Of a DNA stretch of 64,000 nt, positions 34,530 to 43,484 are shown piece after piece (within the stretch, counting starts at the first letter, position 1; the number at the start of each line of letters is the position of its first letter). Under the pieces are notes generated by a model. The model did not search any database, had not been told where the DNA came from, and saw nothing but the letters and a program-made list of their open reading frames with translations. A program made the translations under genes and the position numbers. Source of the stretch: G963662985 sp963662985 (GTDB lineage: Bacteria; Chloroflexota; Anaerolineae; Anaerolineales; UBA11579); NCBI GenBank assembly GCA_963662985.1, contig OY760067.1:2046001-2110000 (forward strand), read 5' to 3'.

Positions 34530-36278
34530 ATGAAAAAGAAAAAAGTTTGGATAAAAATTTTGATTGCCGTTGTTGGCATTATCCTGATTGGAGCAGGAGT
34601 GTTTTTCTTTGTTTTGAAACCGAAAGCTCAATCTATGGTGCAAAACACAACATCATCAATTCAGTATGTGACTTTGGAAGAAGGTGTTTTGACTTCAACA
34701 ATAGGTGCAACTGGAAAAATTGACTCTATCCAAAGTAGTGAAATCTACTGGGGAACAAGTGGAACCGTTCAAGAAGTTGGCGTTGTTGTTGGAGATAGTG
34801 TGAGCAAAGGTGATATTTTGGCGGCTTTGGAAAAAGAAAGTATGCCAGAAGAATATATCTTAGCAGTACAAGACTATTATGATGCTAAAGAAGCTTTAGA
34901 AAATTTGCAAAATTTATATGATGCAGTGGCAATTGCTGAAGCAGAAAAAAATGTGGCAGATGCAAAAGAAACTTTGAAAGATGCTGAATGGAATTATAGT
35001 TATTTATCTTCTCCAGCAGATCAATCTTATATTGATGATGCTTATGCAGATTTAATGATCGCAAAGAAACAATTGGTGAATGCTGAAGATAAATGGTCTG
35101 AATGGGAGAATAAAAGCGCTGAAAATGTGGATCGTGCGTATGTGCAACAAGAATATATTGCCGCAAAACAAAATTACGATTCTAAGTTAGCTTATTACAA
35201 TAATGTTTCAACTCCTGCCACAGACTTGGATTTGGAAGTGGCAGCTGCTGAATTGAAGGTTGCGCAAGAAACGTTGGTAGCAGCTGAAGAAAGTTTGGCT
35301 GAGTTGCAAGCAGGTGCAACATATGATGAAATTGCAGCGGCTGAAGCGAAGGTGATTACAGCTCAACAAAAAATGGAAAAACAATTTATTGAAGCTCCGT
35401 TTGATGGGACTATTACTGAAAGTTATCCTGAAGTGAATGATTCTGTGACAAGCTCAACCATGGCGTTTCGAATTGATAATATTTCTAAGATGCAAATTGA
35501 ATTAAGTGTTTCAGAACTTGATATCAATGATGTTGAAGTTGGTCAAAAAGCCGTGATTACCTTTGATTCATTGGTTGGACAAGAATTTGAAGGGCAAGTT
35601 GTGAGCAAAGGATTGGTGGGATCATCTGTTTCAAGTATTGTGTATTATCCAGTTGTAGTTGAGATTAATGATCCTGATTCATCTATTCAAATTGGGATGA
35701 CAGCTACGGTAGATATTTATGTTGAATCAGGTGTGGCAAGTGTGTTGGTTCCTAACACTGCAATTACAGTTGTTGATGGACAACAAGTGGTGTATGTAAA
35801 ATCAGATAGTATGTTTGGTAATATGGGAAATGGGGGCGGTATGCCAACTTCTGAAGATCAAACTTCTGCTGAGCAATCTGTTGATCAAACCGCTGACAAT
35901 CAAAATAGTGATCTTAGTGATATGCAAGTTGGTGATGACAGTACAGATTTAAGCACTTCAGTAAATTTTGGTGGGAATATGCCAACAATGGCTGAATATG
36001 TAGCTGTGCCGATTTCAGTTGGACTTTCTTCTGATGATTATTCAACAATTGTGGAAGGCAATCTATCAGCAGGTATGCAAGTTGTGGCAGATCCTAGCAA
36101 GTTGAATTCCACTGATTCAGAAGACTCAGCAAGCTCCAGTGGAATCTTTGGTATGTTGTTTGGCGGCGGCGGTGGAGACATGGGTGGTGGCCGACAAAAT
36201 GGTGGTGGTCAAATGCCACAAGGTGATTTCCCAAGTGGTGGTGACATGCCGGCAGGCGGCCCTCCAGGAGGTAACTAG
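34530..36278 (+). CDS. MacA-like periplasmic/extracytoplasmic adaptor protein
   Basis: 582 residues. An N-terminal signal anchor (about 7-30: IKILIAVVGIILIGAGVFFFVL) precedes the split lipoyl domain (SSEIYWGTSGTVQEVGVVVG and later IEAPFDGTITESYPEVND), a long alpha-hairpin (about 115-285) and beta-barrel and membrane-proximal domains. A low-complexity Gly/Met/Gln/Pro tail (GGGGGDMGGGRQNGGGQM region) ends it. The Shine-Dalgarno AGGAGG of the ABC ATPase gene lies within its last codons, showing tight coupling. The Gly-rich tail is unusual for MacA. Confidence 0.88.
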   Translation: MKKKKVWIKILIAVVGIILIGAGVFFFVLKPKAQSMVQNTTSSIQYVTLEEGVLTSTIGATGKIDSIQSSEIYWGTSGTVQEVGVVVGDSVSKGDILAALEKESMPEEYILAVQDYYDAKEALENLQNLYDAVAIAEAEKNVADAKETLKDAEWNYSYLSSPADQSYIDDAYADLMIAKKQLVNAEDKWSEWENKSAENVDRAYVQQEYIAAKQNYDSKLAYYNNVSTPATDLDLEVAAAELKVAQETLVAAEESLAELQAGATYDEIAAAEAKVITAQQKMEKQFIEAPFDGTITESYPEVNDSVTSSTMAFRIDNISKMQIELSVSELDINDVEVGQKAVITFDSLVGQEFEGQVVSKGLVGSSVSSIVYYPVVVEINDPDSSIQIGMTATVDIYVESGVASVLVPNTAITVVDGQQVVYVKSDSMFGNMGNGGGMPTSEDQTSAEQSVDQTADNQNSDLSDMQVGDDSTDLSTSVNFGGNMPTMAEYVAVPISVGLSSDDYSTIVEGNLSAGMQVVADPSKLNSTDSEDSASSSGIFGMLFGGGGGDMGGGRQNGGGQMPQGDFPSGGDMPAGGPPGGN

Positions 36279-36279
36279 A

Positions 36280-36972
36280 ATGTCTGAAAAAAAGGTGGTT
36301 GTTGACGCGCAAAATCTGGTAAAGACTTATCAAATGGGTGATGTGGAAGTACACGCATTACGTGGATTATCAACAAAAATTTATGAAGGTGAGATGGTCT
36401 CTATTATGGGACCATCTGGGTCCGGTAAGTCAACACTCATGAATATGTTAGGTTGTTTGGATCGCCCATCTTCAGGTGATTATTACCTTGATGGAAAAAA
36501 TGTGGCTGAGATGTCAGATGATGAGTTGGCTGGCATCCGAAATGAAAAAGTTGGATTTATTTTTCAAAAATTCAACTTACTTTCTCGATCAACGGCACTA
36601 TCAAATGTTGAATTGCCAATGCGTTATCGAATGACTGATAAAAAAAGTAATTCTGAACGTAGAAAGGCTGCAGAAGAAGCGCTAAAATCAGTTGGACTTG
36701 ATGATCGTATGCATCATAAACCAAATGAACTTTCTGGCGGGCAACAACAACGAGTAGCGATCGCTCGTGCATTGGTGAATGAACCATCTATTTTGATGGC
36801 AGATGAGCCAACCGGTAACTTGGATACAAAATCTGGTGATGAAATTATGAAATTATTAATTGATCTGAATAAAAACAAGGGTGTGACAATAATTATTGTT
36901 ACCCATGATCCGGAAGTGGCTGAGTTGACTGACCGTGTAATCATGATTCGAGATGGTGTTACGGAGGAATAG
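36280..36972 (+). CDS. MacB/LolD-type ABC transporter ATP-binding protein
   Basis: 230 residues with Walker A GPSGSGKST, Q-loop FIFQKFNLLSRSTALSNV, signature LSGGQQQRVAIARAL, Walker B ILMADEPTGNLD and the H-loop THDPEVAE. The frame is open upstream, but AGGAGG (36266-36271) sits 8 bases before ATG 36280. It pairs with the permease starting 2 bases after its stop. It should power export of a peptide or drug-like substrate with the two adaptors. Confidence 0.95.
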   Translation: MSEKKVVVDAQNLVKTYQMGDVEVHALRGLSTKIYEGEMVSIMGPSGSGKSTLMNMLGCLDRPSSGDYYLDGKNVAEMSDDELAGIRNEKVGFIFQKFNLLSRSTALSNVELPMRYRMTDKKSNSERRKAAEEALKSVGLDDRMHHKPNELSGGQQQRVAIARALVNEPSILMADEPTGNLDTKSGDEIMKLLIDLNKNKGVTIIIVTHDPEVAELTDRVIMIRDGVTEE

Positions 36973-36974
36973 CG

Positions 36975-38177
36975 ATGAGTTTTTGGAATTCATTTGTCGA
37001 AGGGATGAATAGCTTATTATCAAATAAACTGCGTTCATTTTTGACTATTTTAGGGATTGTGATTGGGGTTGCCTCTGTGATTGCAATGTTGGGGATCGGG
37101 AATGGTACCCAAGCATCGATTGAAGAAAGTTTGGCAAGTATGGGAACAAACCAATTCACAATTCGTCAAGGTGGAGATGCCTCTGTGCCAGAAGCGTTGA
37201 CATTGGAAGATGCATATGCAATTCAAGATGCAAATTTAGATTCAGTGGCAGCAGTGTCTCCCACGATCCAAGGGAATACTACTTTGACAATCATTGGCAA
37301 CAGTTATGACACTAGTGTTTATGGGATTACTCCTGACTATATGGTGGCAGAAAGCCAAACCTTAATCGAGGGGCAAGAGATCAGTCAAACAAATGTAGAC
37401 AATGCTGATACGGTGATTATCTTGGGTTATGATGTGGCAGAAGAATTGTTTGATCGAACAACCGATTTGATTGGTGAAAAGGTTCGCATCAATGGACAAT
37501 CTTATACAGTACTCGGTGTGTTGGAATCCAAAGGTGAATCAAGCTTTGGGAGCATGGATGATATGGTTTTGTTGCCGATTACCACAGCGCAACAACGTGT
37601 GGTTCGTCGAAATCAATCAGGTAGTGTAAGTTCAATCACTATTCAATGTACATCTGCAGAAGCGGTTGACATTGCTATCGAAGAAGTATCTCAAATTTTG
37701 AGAGTGCGCCATTTGAGTACATTGGGTGTGGATGATTTTGACATTGTCAATACAGCATCTATGATGGAAGCTGCATCTAGCATTACAGGGATTGTGACTG
37801 GATTTTTGGGTGGCGTTGCTGGAATTTCTCTCGTTGTTGGTGGGATCGGAATCATGAACATTATGTTGGTGTCTGTGATTGAAAGAACCAAAGAGATTGG
37901 TTTGAGAAAAGCACTTGGTGCAAGAAAACGCACAATTTTGTCTCAGTTCTTGGTTGAATCAATCCTTTTGAGTGTGATTGGTGGTTTGTTGGGAATTTTG
38001 TTTGGCTGGGGTATTTCTGCAATTGTTGGTACTTTGCTAGAAATTCCTCCAAAAATTTCAGTTAGCTCTATTATTTTAGCAACTGCGTTTTCAGCATTTG
38101 TTGGGATTTTGTTTGGTCTTTATCCGGCAAACAGAGCAGCGAATTTGCAACCAGTGGAAGCACTTCGTACGGACTGA
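36975..38177 (+). CDS. MacB/FtsX-type ABC transporter permease
   Basis: 400 residues with the MacB topology: first membrane helix about 18-42 (SFLTILGIVIGVASVIAMLGI), an extracytoplasmic MacB_PCD domain (about 43-260), then three helices in the C-terminal FtsX domain (about 275-300, 325-350 and 365-385), with GLRKALGARKRTILSQFLVE between. It is preceded by GAGGAA. Last gene of the adaptor-adaptor-ATPase-permease operon; no outer-membrane factor is present. Confidence 0.94.
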   Translation: MSFWNSFVEGMNSLLSNKLRSFLTILGIVIGVASVIAMLGIGNGTQASIEESLASMGTNQFTIRQGGDASVPEALTLEDAYAIQDANLDSVAAVSPTIQGNTTLTIIGNSYDTSVYGITPDYMVAESQTLIEGQEISQTNVDNADTVIILGYDVAEELFDRTTDLIGEKVRINGQSYTVLGVLESKGESSFGSMDDMVLLPITTAQQRVVRRNQSGSVSSITIQCTSAEAVDIAIEEVSQILRVRHLSTLGVDDFDIVNTASMMEAASSITGIVTGFLGGVAGISLVVGGIGIMNIMLVSVIERTKEIGLRKALGARKRTILSQFLVESILLSVIGGLLGILFGWGISAIVGTLLEIPPKISVSSIILATAFSAFVGILFGLYPANRAANLQPVEALRTD

Positions 38178-38263
38178 TTCGAAATATAATTGTTTTTTCC
38201 TAAAAGAGTGAGTGTTGAACGGCACCTTAAAAGGTTGACACGAAATAAAAGAGACCAGTGAGA

Positions 38264-39337
38264 TTAAGAAGACAGGCACCTTAGTTGAAAGGGTGTCTGT
38301 TTTGTTTTTAATTGTAACCTTTCATAATTATAAAAGTAAATATAATTATCAATAATGAGTTTGATTTCATCAAAAGGAAGAAGTGGGAATTGACGAATAG
38401 CTTCCTCCTTGAGGTGCCCTAAGAAATTTTCCAAAGAAGCATTGTCTAAACAATGACCTTTTCTAGACATAGAAGGAATCATCTTATAGGCTTTAGATAA
38501 GGCAAAATAAGCATTAGATGTTTATTGATGACCTTGATCACTGTGGAGTAGCGTTCCAGTGACCTATTCTTTTTATAAAGCGATTTGTAGTGTCTTTGTA
38601 ACAAGTTCAATGAAATTACGTTTAGAAAGGTGATGGACAATAATAAAGCTATCGAATAAATCTTTGATAGCTGATAGATAAACCCACCCACTATTAGTTG
38701 GAATAAAAGTAATATCCGTAACCCATTTTTGATTGGGTTTGTCTGTTGAGAATTTTTGATTCAGAACATTTGGGTATGAATGTTTCCTTGTTTCTTTTGT
38801 GCAAGCTTTCTTTTATTTCCCTCTTCTTGCTACAGAATGGATGCCCATCTTATTCATCAGACGTAAAACAGCCTTGTGATTGATTGTGATGCCTTTCTTT
38901 TGCTCAATTCAGATTTGAATTCTTCGATATCCATATGTTTTACGAAGGCAAGATATGCTTCTTCAATTAGTTTTATTCTAGGCGCATCAGGATCAGGCAA
39001 TTTGATTTTTTTTGATAAATTGATATTGCGCTTCTTGAGCAAGTCTTTTCGCAATTCGGTATGATATTTTTTTAGGATTACATTTTCCATTTCTAATCGA
39101 GCTAGTTTTTCTTCTATACTTTCTTCCTGTATTTTCTTTCTACCGCTTGGCTTTTTTTCAAATACTTTTTCTACTTCTTTTCGATATTCAATTTCCCAAT
39201 TATTGATTCGATTCGGATCTTTTATCTCTAATTTTTTTATTTATTTCTTTTGCACTCAATCCCTCTTCTAGATATAGTTTTATTACTTAATTCTTTATCT
39301 CTTTTGAATACTGGTTCATTCCTTTTTTTCCTGCCAT
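38264..39337 (-). pseudogene. degenerate IS3-family (IS150-like) transposase genes
   Basis: On the minus strand an orfA-like frame begins at ATG 39337 with a good AGGAGG, reads NQYSKEIKN, stop, then a HTH-like LYLEEGLSAKEINK. It continues through broken frames (ENVILKKYHTELRKDLLKKR) to the C-terminal part of the DDE transposase, SRKGHCLDNASLENFLGHLK with the final Glu and YIYFYNYERLQLKTKQTPFQ. Several stops and frameshifts interrupt it. Inactive remnant; I could not place clean terminal inverted repeats. Confidence 0.85.
38272..38310 (+). terminator. terminator after the ABC operon
   Basis: ACAGGCACCTT (38272-38282) pairs imperfectly with AAGGGTGTCTGT (38289-38300), followed by TTTTGTTTTT. 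Confidence 0.65.
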
Positions 39338-39989
39338 AATAAAAAAACCTCCTGTTTATATTTTCTCACAGAAGGGCTCTTTTTTATTAATGTCTTGTTT
39401 TGGGGATTGTGCAAAAATTTTTCTATAAATTGGTATCGTTTGCAAATTTAATTTGCGCTTAAAAAAACATTTAGTTGAAAAAGTAAGGCATTATAATTCA
39501 TCAACTAGATTTAATCTTTTTCTTGAATTAATAAATGTTATTGATAATGTCTTAAATTAAATGTAGTTGATATTTTGTGTACATAAGAAATAATTGGTTG
39601 AATTTTACTTAAGTTTAGAAAATAATTATTTCTAATAATAAGTGATATTTTTGAGTAATTAGGATGTTGATTATTGATTTTACGAAATGTTTATAAACTA
39701 TAAAATACGTATTATAAATATTTATGAATATTATTATTAAAATAAGCTTAGGCATAGCTTATAATATATTTAAATTTTTATAAGACTTTCTAATTCCTTT
39801 TTCCTTAGATAACATAAAATAATGCAACCAGTGTAGAAATAAATGATAGAAAGCTAAATTCTTAACTATTATGTTGTCAATAAAAATCACTCTTTTAAAT
39901 TTATAGAATTTTGGCACTTTAGACAAATATTAAAATTACTATTAATTAATATAAGAAAAATGTGTTCTCATATAAAGAATGAAAATTCT
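39338..39989. other. gene-free AT-rich stretch before the terminal repeat
   Basis: No supported coding frame. An isolated TGCAACCAGTGTAGAAAT motif (about 39823-39840) resembles the motif inside the 149-bp repeats and may be an integrase arm site. Otherwise nothing is recognised. Confidence 0.6.
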
Positions 39990-40138
39990 ACTAAATCGCC
40001 TTTGATGGTGCAACCATGGTGCAACCTGTGTAGAAATTATTGAGAAGGTAGAAAAAATAGATGAAAAAGACCCTGTATATGACAATGGATACACTAAACA
40101 ACCCTGTATATATGGAATGGAATAGTGTCTTTGGAACT
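39990..40138 (+). repeat. 149-bp terminal direct repeat, right copy
   Basis: Same length as 30344-30492 and about 89% identical. It ends directly in att copy 2 (overlap ACT at 40136-40138), which marks it as the end of an integrated element. It contains TGCAACC motifs at about 40009 and 40020. Confidence 0.88.
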
Positions 40139-40217
40139 TCGAATCAGCAGGTTGGGGGTTCGAGTCCCTCAGGGCGCGCTGTTCAAGCCGACGAGTAATC
40201 GTTGGCTTTTTTGTTTT
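40136..40217 (+). repeat. att copy 2 (82 bp, direct orientation)
   Basis: Same 82 bp as 20779-20860, differing only in the hairpin loop (GAGTAATC versus GAGAAATC). The sequence to its left is not tRNA, so this is an attachment-site scar and not a functional tRNA. Confidence 0.93.
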
Positions 40218-40327
40218 TAATAAACAATGAATTTTATTAATTTCTATAGTTGAATCATTATTTTTTTTAATCTATAATATTTATAGGTTAATAATATTTA
40301 ATGTAAAAATTATTTGAGGAGGGTTAT

Positions 40328-41344
40328 ATGCCAATAAATAATATTCATAGTTTTTTAGTTCACCCATCTAAACATAGTGAAGAACAGCCTGAAATTAATG
40401 GAACAGAAATCCGGATGGAAGGCAGTCTTTATCGTATGTTATTGGATATATATAATCGTTCTCCTATAGAATGTAAAATTGAATTATTATTTCGTTCAGA
40501 TGATGAAGGCCAACAAAATAATGAATTTAGAAATTTAATGATAAATTATATTCAAAACCCAAATATTGATAATGGAAAATTGATAGCTGAAAATCTCCAA
40601 AAGGTAACAACGAAAAGATCGGGGTTAGGTTTAATGTTTATAATTTTTGGAGAAGTAGATAATGATTATCAAATTGTAATATCTCGTTTTCCAGCGGATG
40701 AAGGAATTATTGCAACAGAATTGTCTGATAATCTTTCATTAGATTTTATTGAAAGTGTTTTTTTGAAGAATACAAAAGCATATAAAAGTGTTATTTATAA
40801 ATCTGACTCACTTCAAGGAGGGTTTTGGAGAGGTAAAGCAATAGATTATCAAATATCTGGTAATAGAGAATTATCGGATTATTGGATATATGATTTTTTG
40901 CAGTCACAATTACTCACGACAGGTCCAGCAGGAACAAAAAGATTAGCAAATGCCCTTAAAGATGCAATTAAAAAAGCGCCAAGATTAGATATTCGCCAAG
41001 AATTAATCTCTACTACTAGTATACTTCGGAGTAGAAATGGACAAACTATTAGTACTAGACAATTATGTGAGCAAATTGGTTTATCTAATGAAGCTTTTAC
41101 TTTATTAGAGAAAGCTTTTGAAAGACGTGATTTAATGGATGAAGTTTTTCAATTCGACCTTGATGAATTTAATAAACATGTATTATATCGTTTAGTTGCT
41201 TTAAGTAATGGAGGTTTGGTAATTGCAGAGGATGATCATTTTAATGAAGTTTTTACTCAACAATTAATTAATAGTAATCAAGGAATTATCCGATTTACAA
41301 CAGAAGGTAAAATAATTGATGAGAAATTAAGAAAGACTAAATGA
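40328..41344 (+). CDS. hypothetical partner of the RelA/SpoT-domain protein
   Basis: 338 residues, soluble, no signal or membrane segment. The middle part (about 85-160) looks like an alpha/beta domain (GLGLMFIIFGEVDNDYQIVI then SRFPADEGIIATE). A C-terminal part (about 240-300) could be a small winged helix (STRQLCEQIGLSNEAFTLLE). I do not recognise the family. AGGAGGG lies 5 bases before the ATG. Its stop overlaps the start of the nucleotide-synthetase-like gene by ATGA, and the two genes are alone between two att copies. An antitoxin, sensor or activator role is plausible but not shown. Confidence 0.8.
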   Translation: MPINNIHSFLVHPSKHSEEQPEINGTEIRMEGSLYRMLLDIYNRSPIECKIELLFRSDDEGQQNNEFRNLMINYIQNPNIDNGKLIAENLQKVTTKRSGLGLMFIIFGEVDNDYQIVISRFPADEGIIATELSDNLSLDFIESVFLKNTKAYKSVIYKSDSLQGGFWRGKAIDYQISGNRELSDYWIYDFLQSQLLTTGPAGTKRLANALKDAIKKAPRLDIRQELISTTSILRSRNGQTISTRQLCEQIGLSNEAFTLLEKAFERRDLMDEVFQFDLDEFNKHVLYRLVALSNGGLVIAEDDHFNEVFTQQLINSNQGIIRFTTEGKIIDEKLRKTK

Positions 41345-41970
41345 TGGATGCATTTTTAATATATAAAGAAAGATATGAAATTTTTTTACAGGATATCGCA
41401 ATAAAATTGAGAGATTTGCTTCAAGAGTACCTTTTTGAATTATCCCATATTGATCGAATTACAGCACGTGCAAAAACACCAGATAGTTTTTTTGAGAAAA
41501 TAAGTCGAACAAATGAAGATGGATCTTTTAAGTATAATACTCCGCTTACAGATATTCAGGATCAGATAGGAGCACGTGTTATTGTCTTTTATAAAGATGA
41601 TATTGATGTTGTTCATGAAACAATTAAAAGATATTTTAACTCTATAGAAGAAATTGAAAAAACACCTGATTCTTTTTGGGAATTTGGTTATTTTGGGCTT
41701 CATATGATTATTCCTTTACCAAGGGATGTAATACCCAGTGGTGTAGAAGTTACAGAGGTTCCTAAATTTTTCGAACTTCAAATAAAAACATTATTTCAAC
41801 ATGCTTGGTCAGAGTCAAATCATGATCTTGGTTATAAACCTGAAAGCAATGAAGATTTAAATCAAGATCAAATTAGACGATTAGCATTTTGTGCTGCTCA
41901 GGCATGGGGAGCGGATCATGTTCTTCAAGATCTTTATCAAGAAACTAAACAAACAGAAAAAGATGCATAA
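41341..41970 (+). CDS. RelA/SpoT-domain (ppGpp-synthetase-like) protein, possible toxin
   Basis: 209 residues, essentially one RelA/SpoT nucleotidyltransferase domain: basic ATP-side segment DRITARAKTPDSFFEKI (about 39-55), the core DIQDQIGARVIVFYKDDIDVV (Asp and Arg kept), SFWEFGYFGLHMII, and the late motif FELQIKTLFQHAWSESNHDL with its Glu and Gln. There is no HD hydrolase, TGS or ACT domain, so it belongs to the small synthetases. Some of these act as toxSAS toxins that make alarmones or modify tRNA and are paired with an adjacent antitoxin. The ATGA overlap with the preceding gene indicates strict coexpression. Confidence 0.85.
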   Translation: MMDAFLIYKERYEIFLQDIAIKLRDLLQEYLFELSHIDRITARAKTPDSFFEKISRTNEDGSFKYNTPLTDIQDQIGARVIVFYKDDIDVVHETIKRYFNSIEEIEKTPDSFWEFGYFGLHMIIPLPRDVIPSGVEVTEVPKFFELQIKTLFQHAWSESNHDLGYKPESNEDLNQDQIRRLAFCAAQAWGADHVLQDLYQETKQTEKDA

Positions 41971-41988
41971 TTTTATAATAAGTTGAGA

Positions 41989-42047
41989 GTTCGAGTCCCT
42001 CAGGGCGCGCTGTTCAAGCCGACGAGAAATCGTTGGCTTTTTTGTTT
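41989..42047 (+). repeat. att copy 3 (59 bp, direct orientation)
   Basis: Identical to 20801-20859, starting at GTTCGAGTCC in the T arm and including the terminator. The preceding 7 bases are only partly similar, so the repeat is shorter than copy 2. It ends where the conventional backbone (DUF2974 gene) resumes. Confidence 0.93.
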
Positions 42048-42077
42048 AAGTTGATATGAGGCTAAGAAAGATAAAAA

Positions 42078-43208
42078 CTAAAGTTTTTTTCTAATCTTGT
42101 CCACCAGAAGAGAATTTATTTTTTCAATTGAAGTTTGCTGATTAGCTATTCGCACAAAATCTTTGAGTACTTTTTTGGACACTTTATCCGTTTGAATAAT
42201 ACTGTTGAAAATACTTTGTAAACCAATAATTCCTTTATCTGCAATACCGGTTAATTCAGTTGCCCCACTTGCCTCAAGGCTGTCGAAAAGATGATCGATA
42301 AAGATTTTTTTCTCTTCTGTCTCTACGTTTTCTAGCCAAGTGTCTAAGATTTGGTTGATTTGCTGACTTTCCGGTGAAAGTTGCGCTAATTGATAAAAGC
42401 GATCTTTTTCTACAATCCATGAGAATGCGTCATGCTGGAGCAGGCCAATTTGACTGCTTTTTACAATTTTTAGCGGTGCATCATAATTAAATAACAAGCC
42501 GATGATGCCGTGTTCTGGCACAATCATAGAAATTTTTTCTCCAACCAGATTATATTGGGAGGAGGTGATTATTTCTTTTGAAAGACCTGGTCCATCGTTG
42601 TTATATATTTGCAGAATCTGTGATTTAAGCCGGTCTTCGCAAAATATGGATGAAAAAACAGAGAGATTTCCACCTTTAGAGTGTCCACCAATTCGATAGT
42701 GTGTTTTTTTATTAATCGTTTTATTTAAATATTGGACAGATTCCAATTGAGCTTTAACAGTTTCAAAACTCATATAAAAATCTTCTCGCCAACCTGTGAT
42801 AGTGCGGTCTGTCCCTCGGAAGGCGATATAAACTTGATTTGGCTGGTATTGAATGTGAAGTGCTGAGAATTGCAGGTTTTTTTCGGAATCAACTATATCA
42901 GTATAGTTAAAGAATTGGGTCTGGTTGAAGCGTTGTGATTTGGCTAGTTCTTCAATAAATTCAAAAGGAAGAGGAAGAAGGTATTTAATTCGATTGGTTT
43001 GTTTATGGTTTTCTTTTATGATTTTTTCAAAAACTTCTTTTGCAGAGACCTTTTGATTTGATTCAACCGTGGGGATTAAATCAGCAAAATCGATATAAGC
43101 AATAATTGAAAATATAAGATTATCAACATCATTAAATGGAAAAAATGAAAATTCTAAGTCACCACGCCATTTTATATAATCAATAATATTATTTAGTTTT
43201 TGCTTCAA
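42078..43208 (-). CDS. DUF2974-type alpha/beta hydrolase (lipase-like)
   Basis: 376 residues. The centre is a lipase-like fold: AFRGTDRTITGWREDFYMSF (about 128-147, oxyanion-side strand) and the nucleophile elbow GGHSKGGNLSVF (Ser about 174). The N-terminal start NNIIDYIKWRGDLEFSFFPFNDVDNLIFS is typical of DUF2974 proteins. It has no signal peptide, so is probably cytoplasmic. Substrate unknown. It is the first backbone gene after the island and ends 31 bases from the att repeat terminator. Confidence 0.87.
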   Translation of the reverse strand: MKQKLNNIIDYIKWRGDLEFSFFPFNDVDNLIFSIIAYIDFADLIPTVESNQKVSAKEVFEKIIKENHKQTNRIKYLLPLPFEFIEELAKSQRFNQTQFFNYTDIVDSEKNLQFSALHIQYQPNQVYIAFRGTDRTITGWREDFYMSFETVKAQLESVQYLNKTINKKTHYRIGGHSKGGNLSVFSSIFCEDRLKSQILQIYNNDGPGLSKEIITSSQYNLVGEKISMIVPEHGIIGLLFNYDAPLKIVKSSQIGLLQHDAFSWIVEKDRFYQLAQLSPESQQINQILDTWLENVETEEKKIFIDHLFDSLEASGATELTGIADKGIIGLQSIFNSIIQTDKVSKKVLKDFVRIANQQTSIEKINSLLVDKIRKKL

Positions 43209-43311
43209 ATCAGGGTTCCTCTTTGCTTTATTGGAGTAAATTTCTCTTGCAATAATAATAACATTTTTTATATTTTTTTTGGGCCTACATTAATCAGGTT
43301 GATTTTGTTGT

Positions 43312-43447
43312 GTGGTATACTATGTGTGTAAGAGTATGTCTGCTTAAGGAGATCTTTTTCGATTTTATCAATTAAACATTGTTGGGGGTTTGTTAGATTG
43401 GTTATTTTTCTATTCTTCTTAAGATTTGGTTCTACCAAATTTTTTTT
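43312..43447 (+). promoter_or_regulatory. carD promoter and leader with attenuator-like hairpin
   Basis: Extended -10 TGTGGTATACT (TATACT at 43316-43321) implies a leader of about 155 bases. Within it ATTTGG (43424-43429) pairs with CCAAAT (43435-43440), followed by T7, a weak terminator-like hairpin 40 bases before the CarD start. The extended -10 is identical to that of the helicase gene at 3239-3249. Confidence 0.55.
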
Positions 43448-43484
43448 ATTTAATCTTTTTAGTTAGTTCTGTGTAGGAGTTTTT

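Larger units (their letters stand above)
20779..42047. mobile_element. composite genomic island integrated at tRNA-Arg(UCG)
   Basis: The region is bounded by direct repeats of the tRNA-Arg 3' half plus terminator (20779-20860, 40136-40217 and 41989-42047). Inside are a tyrosine recombinase pseudogene, defence genes (RT-nitrilase, AbiE remnant), a PolB2-like operon, IS remnants, an export system, and a two-gene RelA/SpoT cassette between the last two copies. Base composition is lower in GC than the flanks. The three copies imply at least two insertion events into the same site. Neither element is obviously mobile now, because the integrase frame is interrupted. Confidence 0.88.

Noticed and set aside
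38876..39064. Plus-strand 62-aa frame
   Set aside because: It is the antisense shadow of the IS3-family remnant.
40136..40217. Second and third tRNA-Arg genes
   Set aside because: The copies at 40136 and 41989 lack the 5' acceptor strand and D arm, so they cannot be tRNAs.
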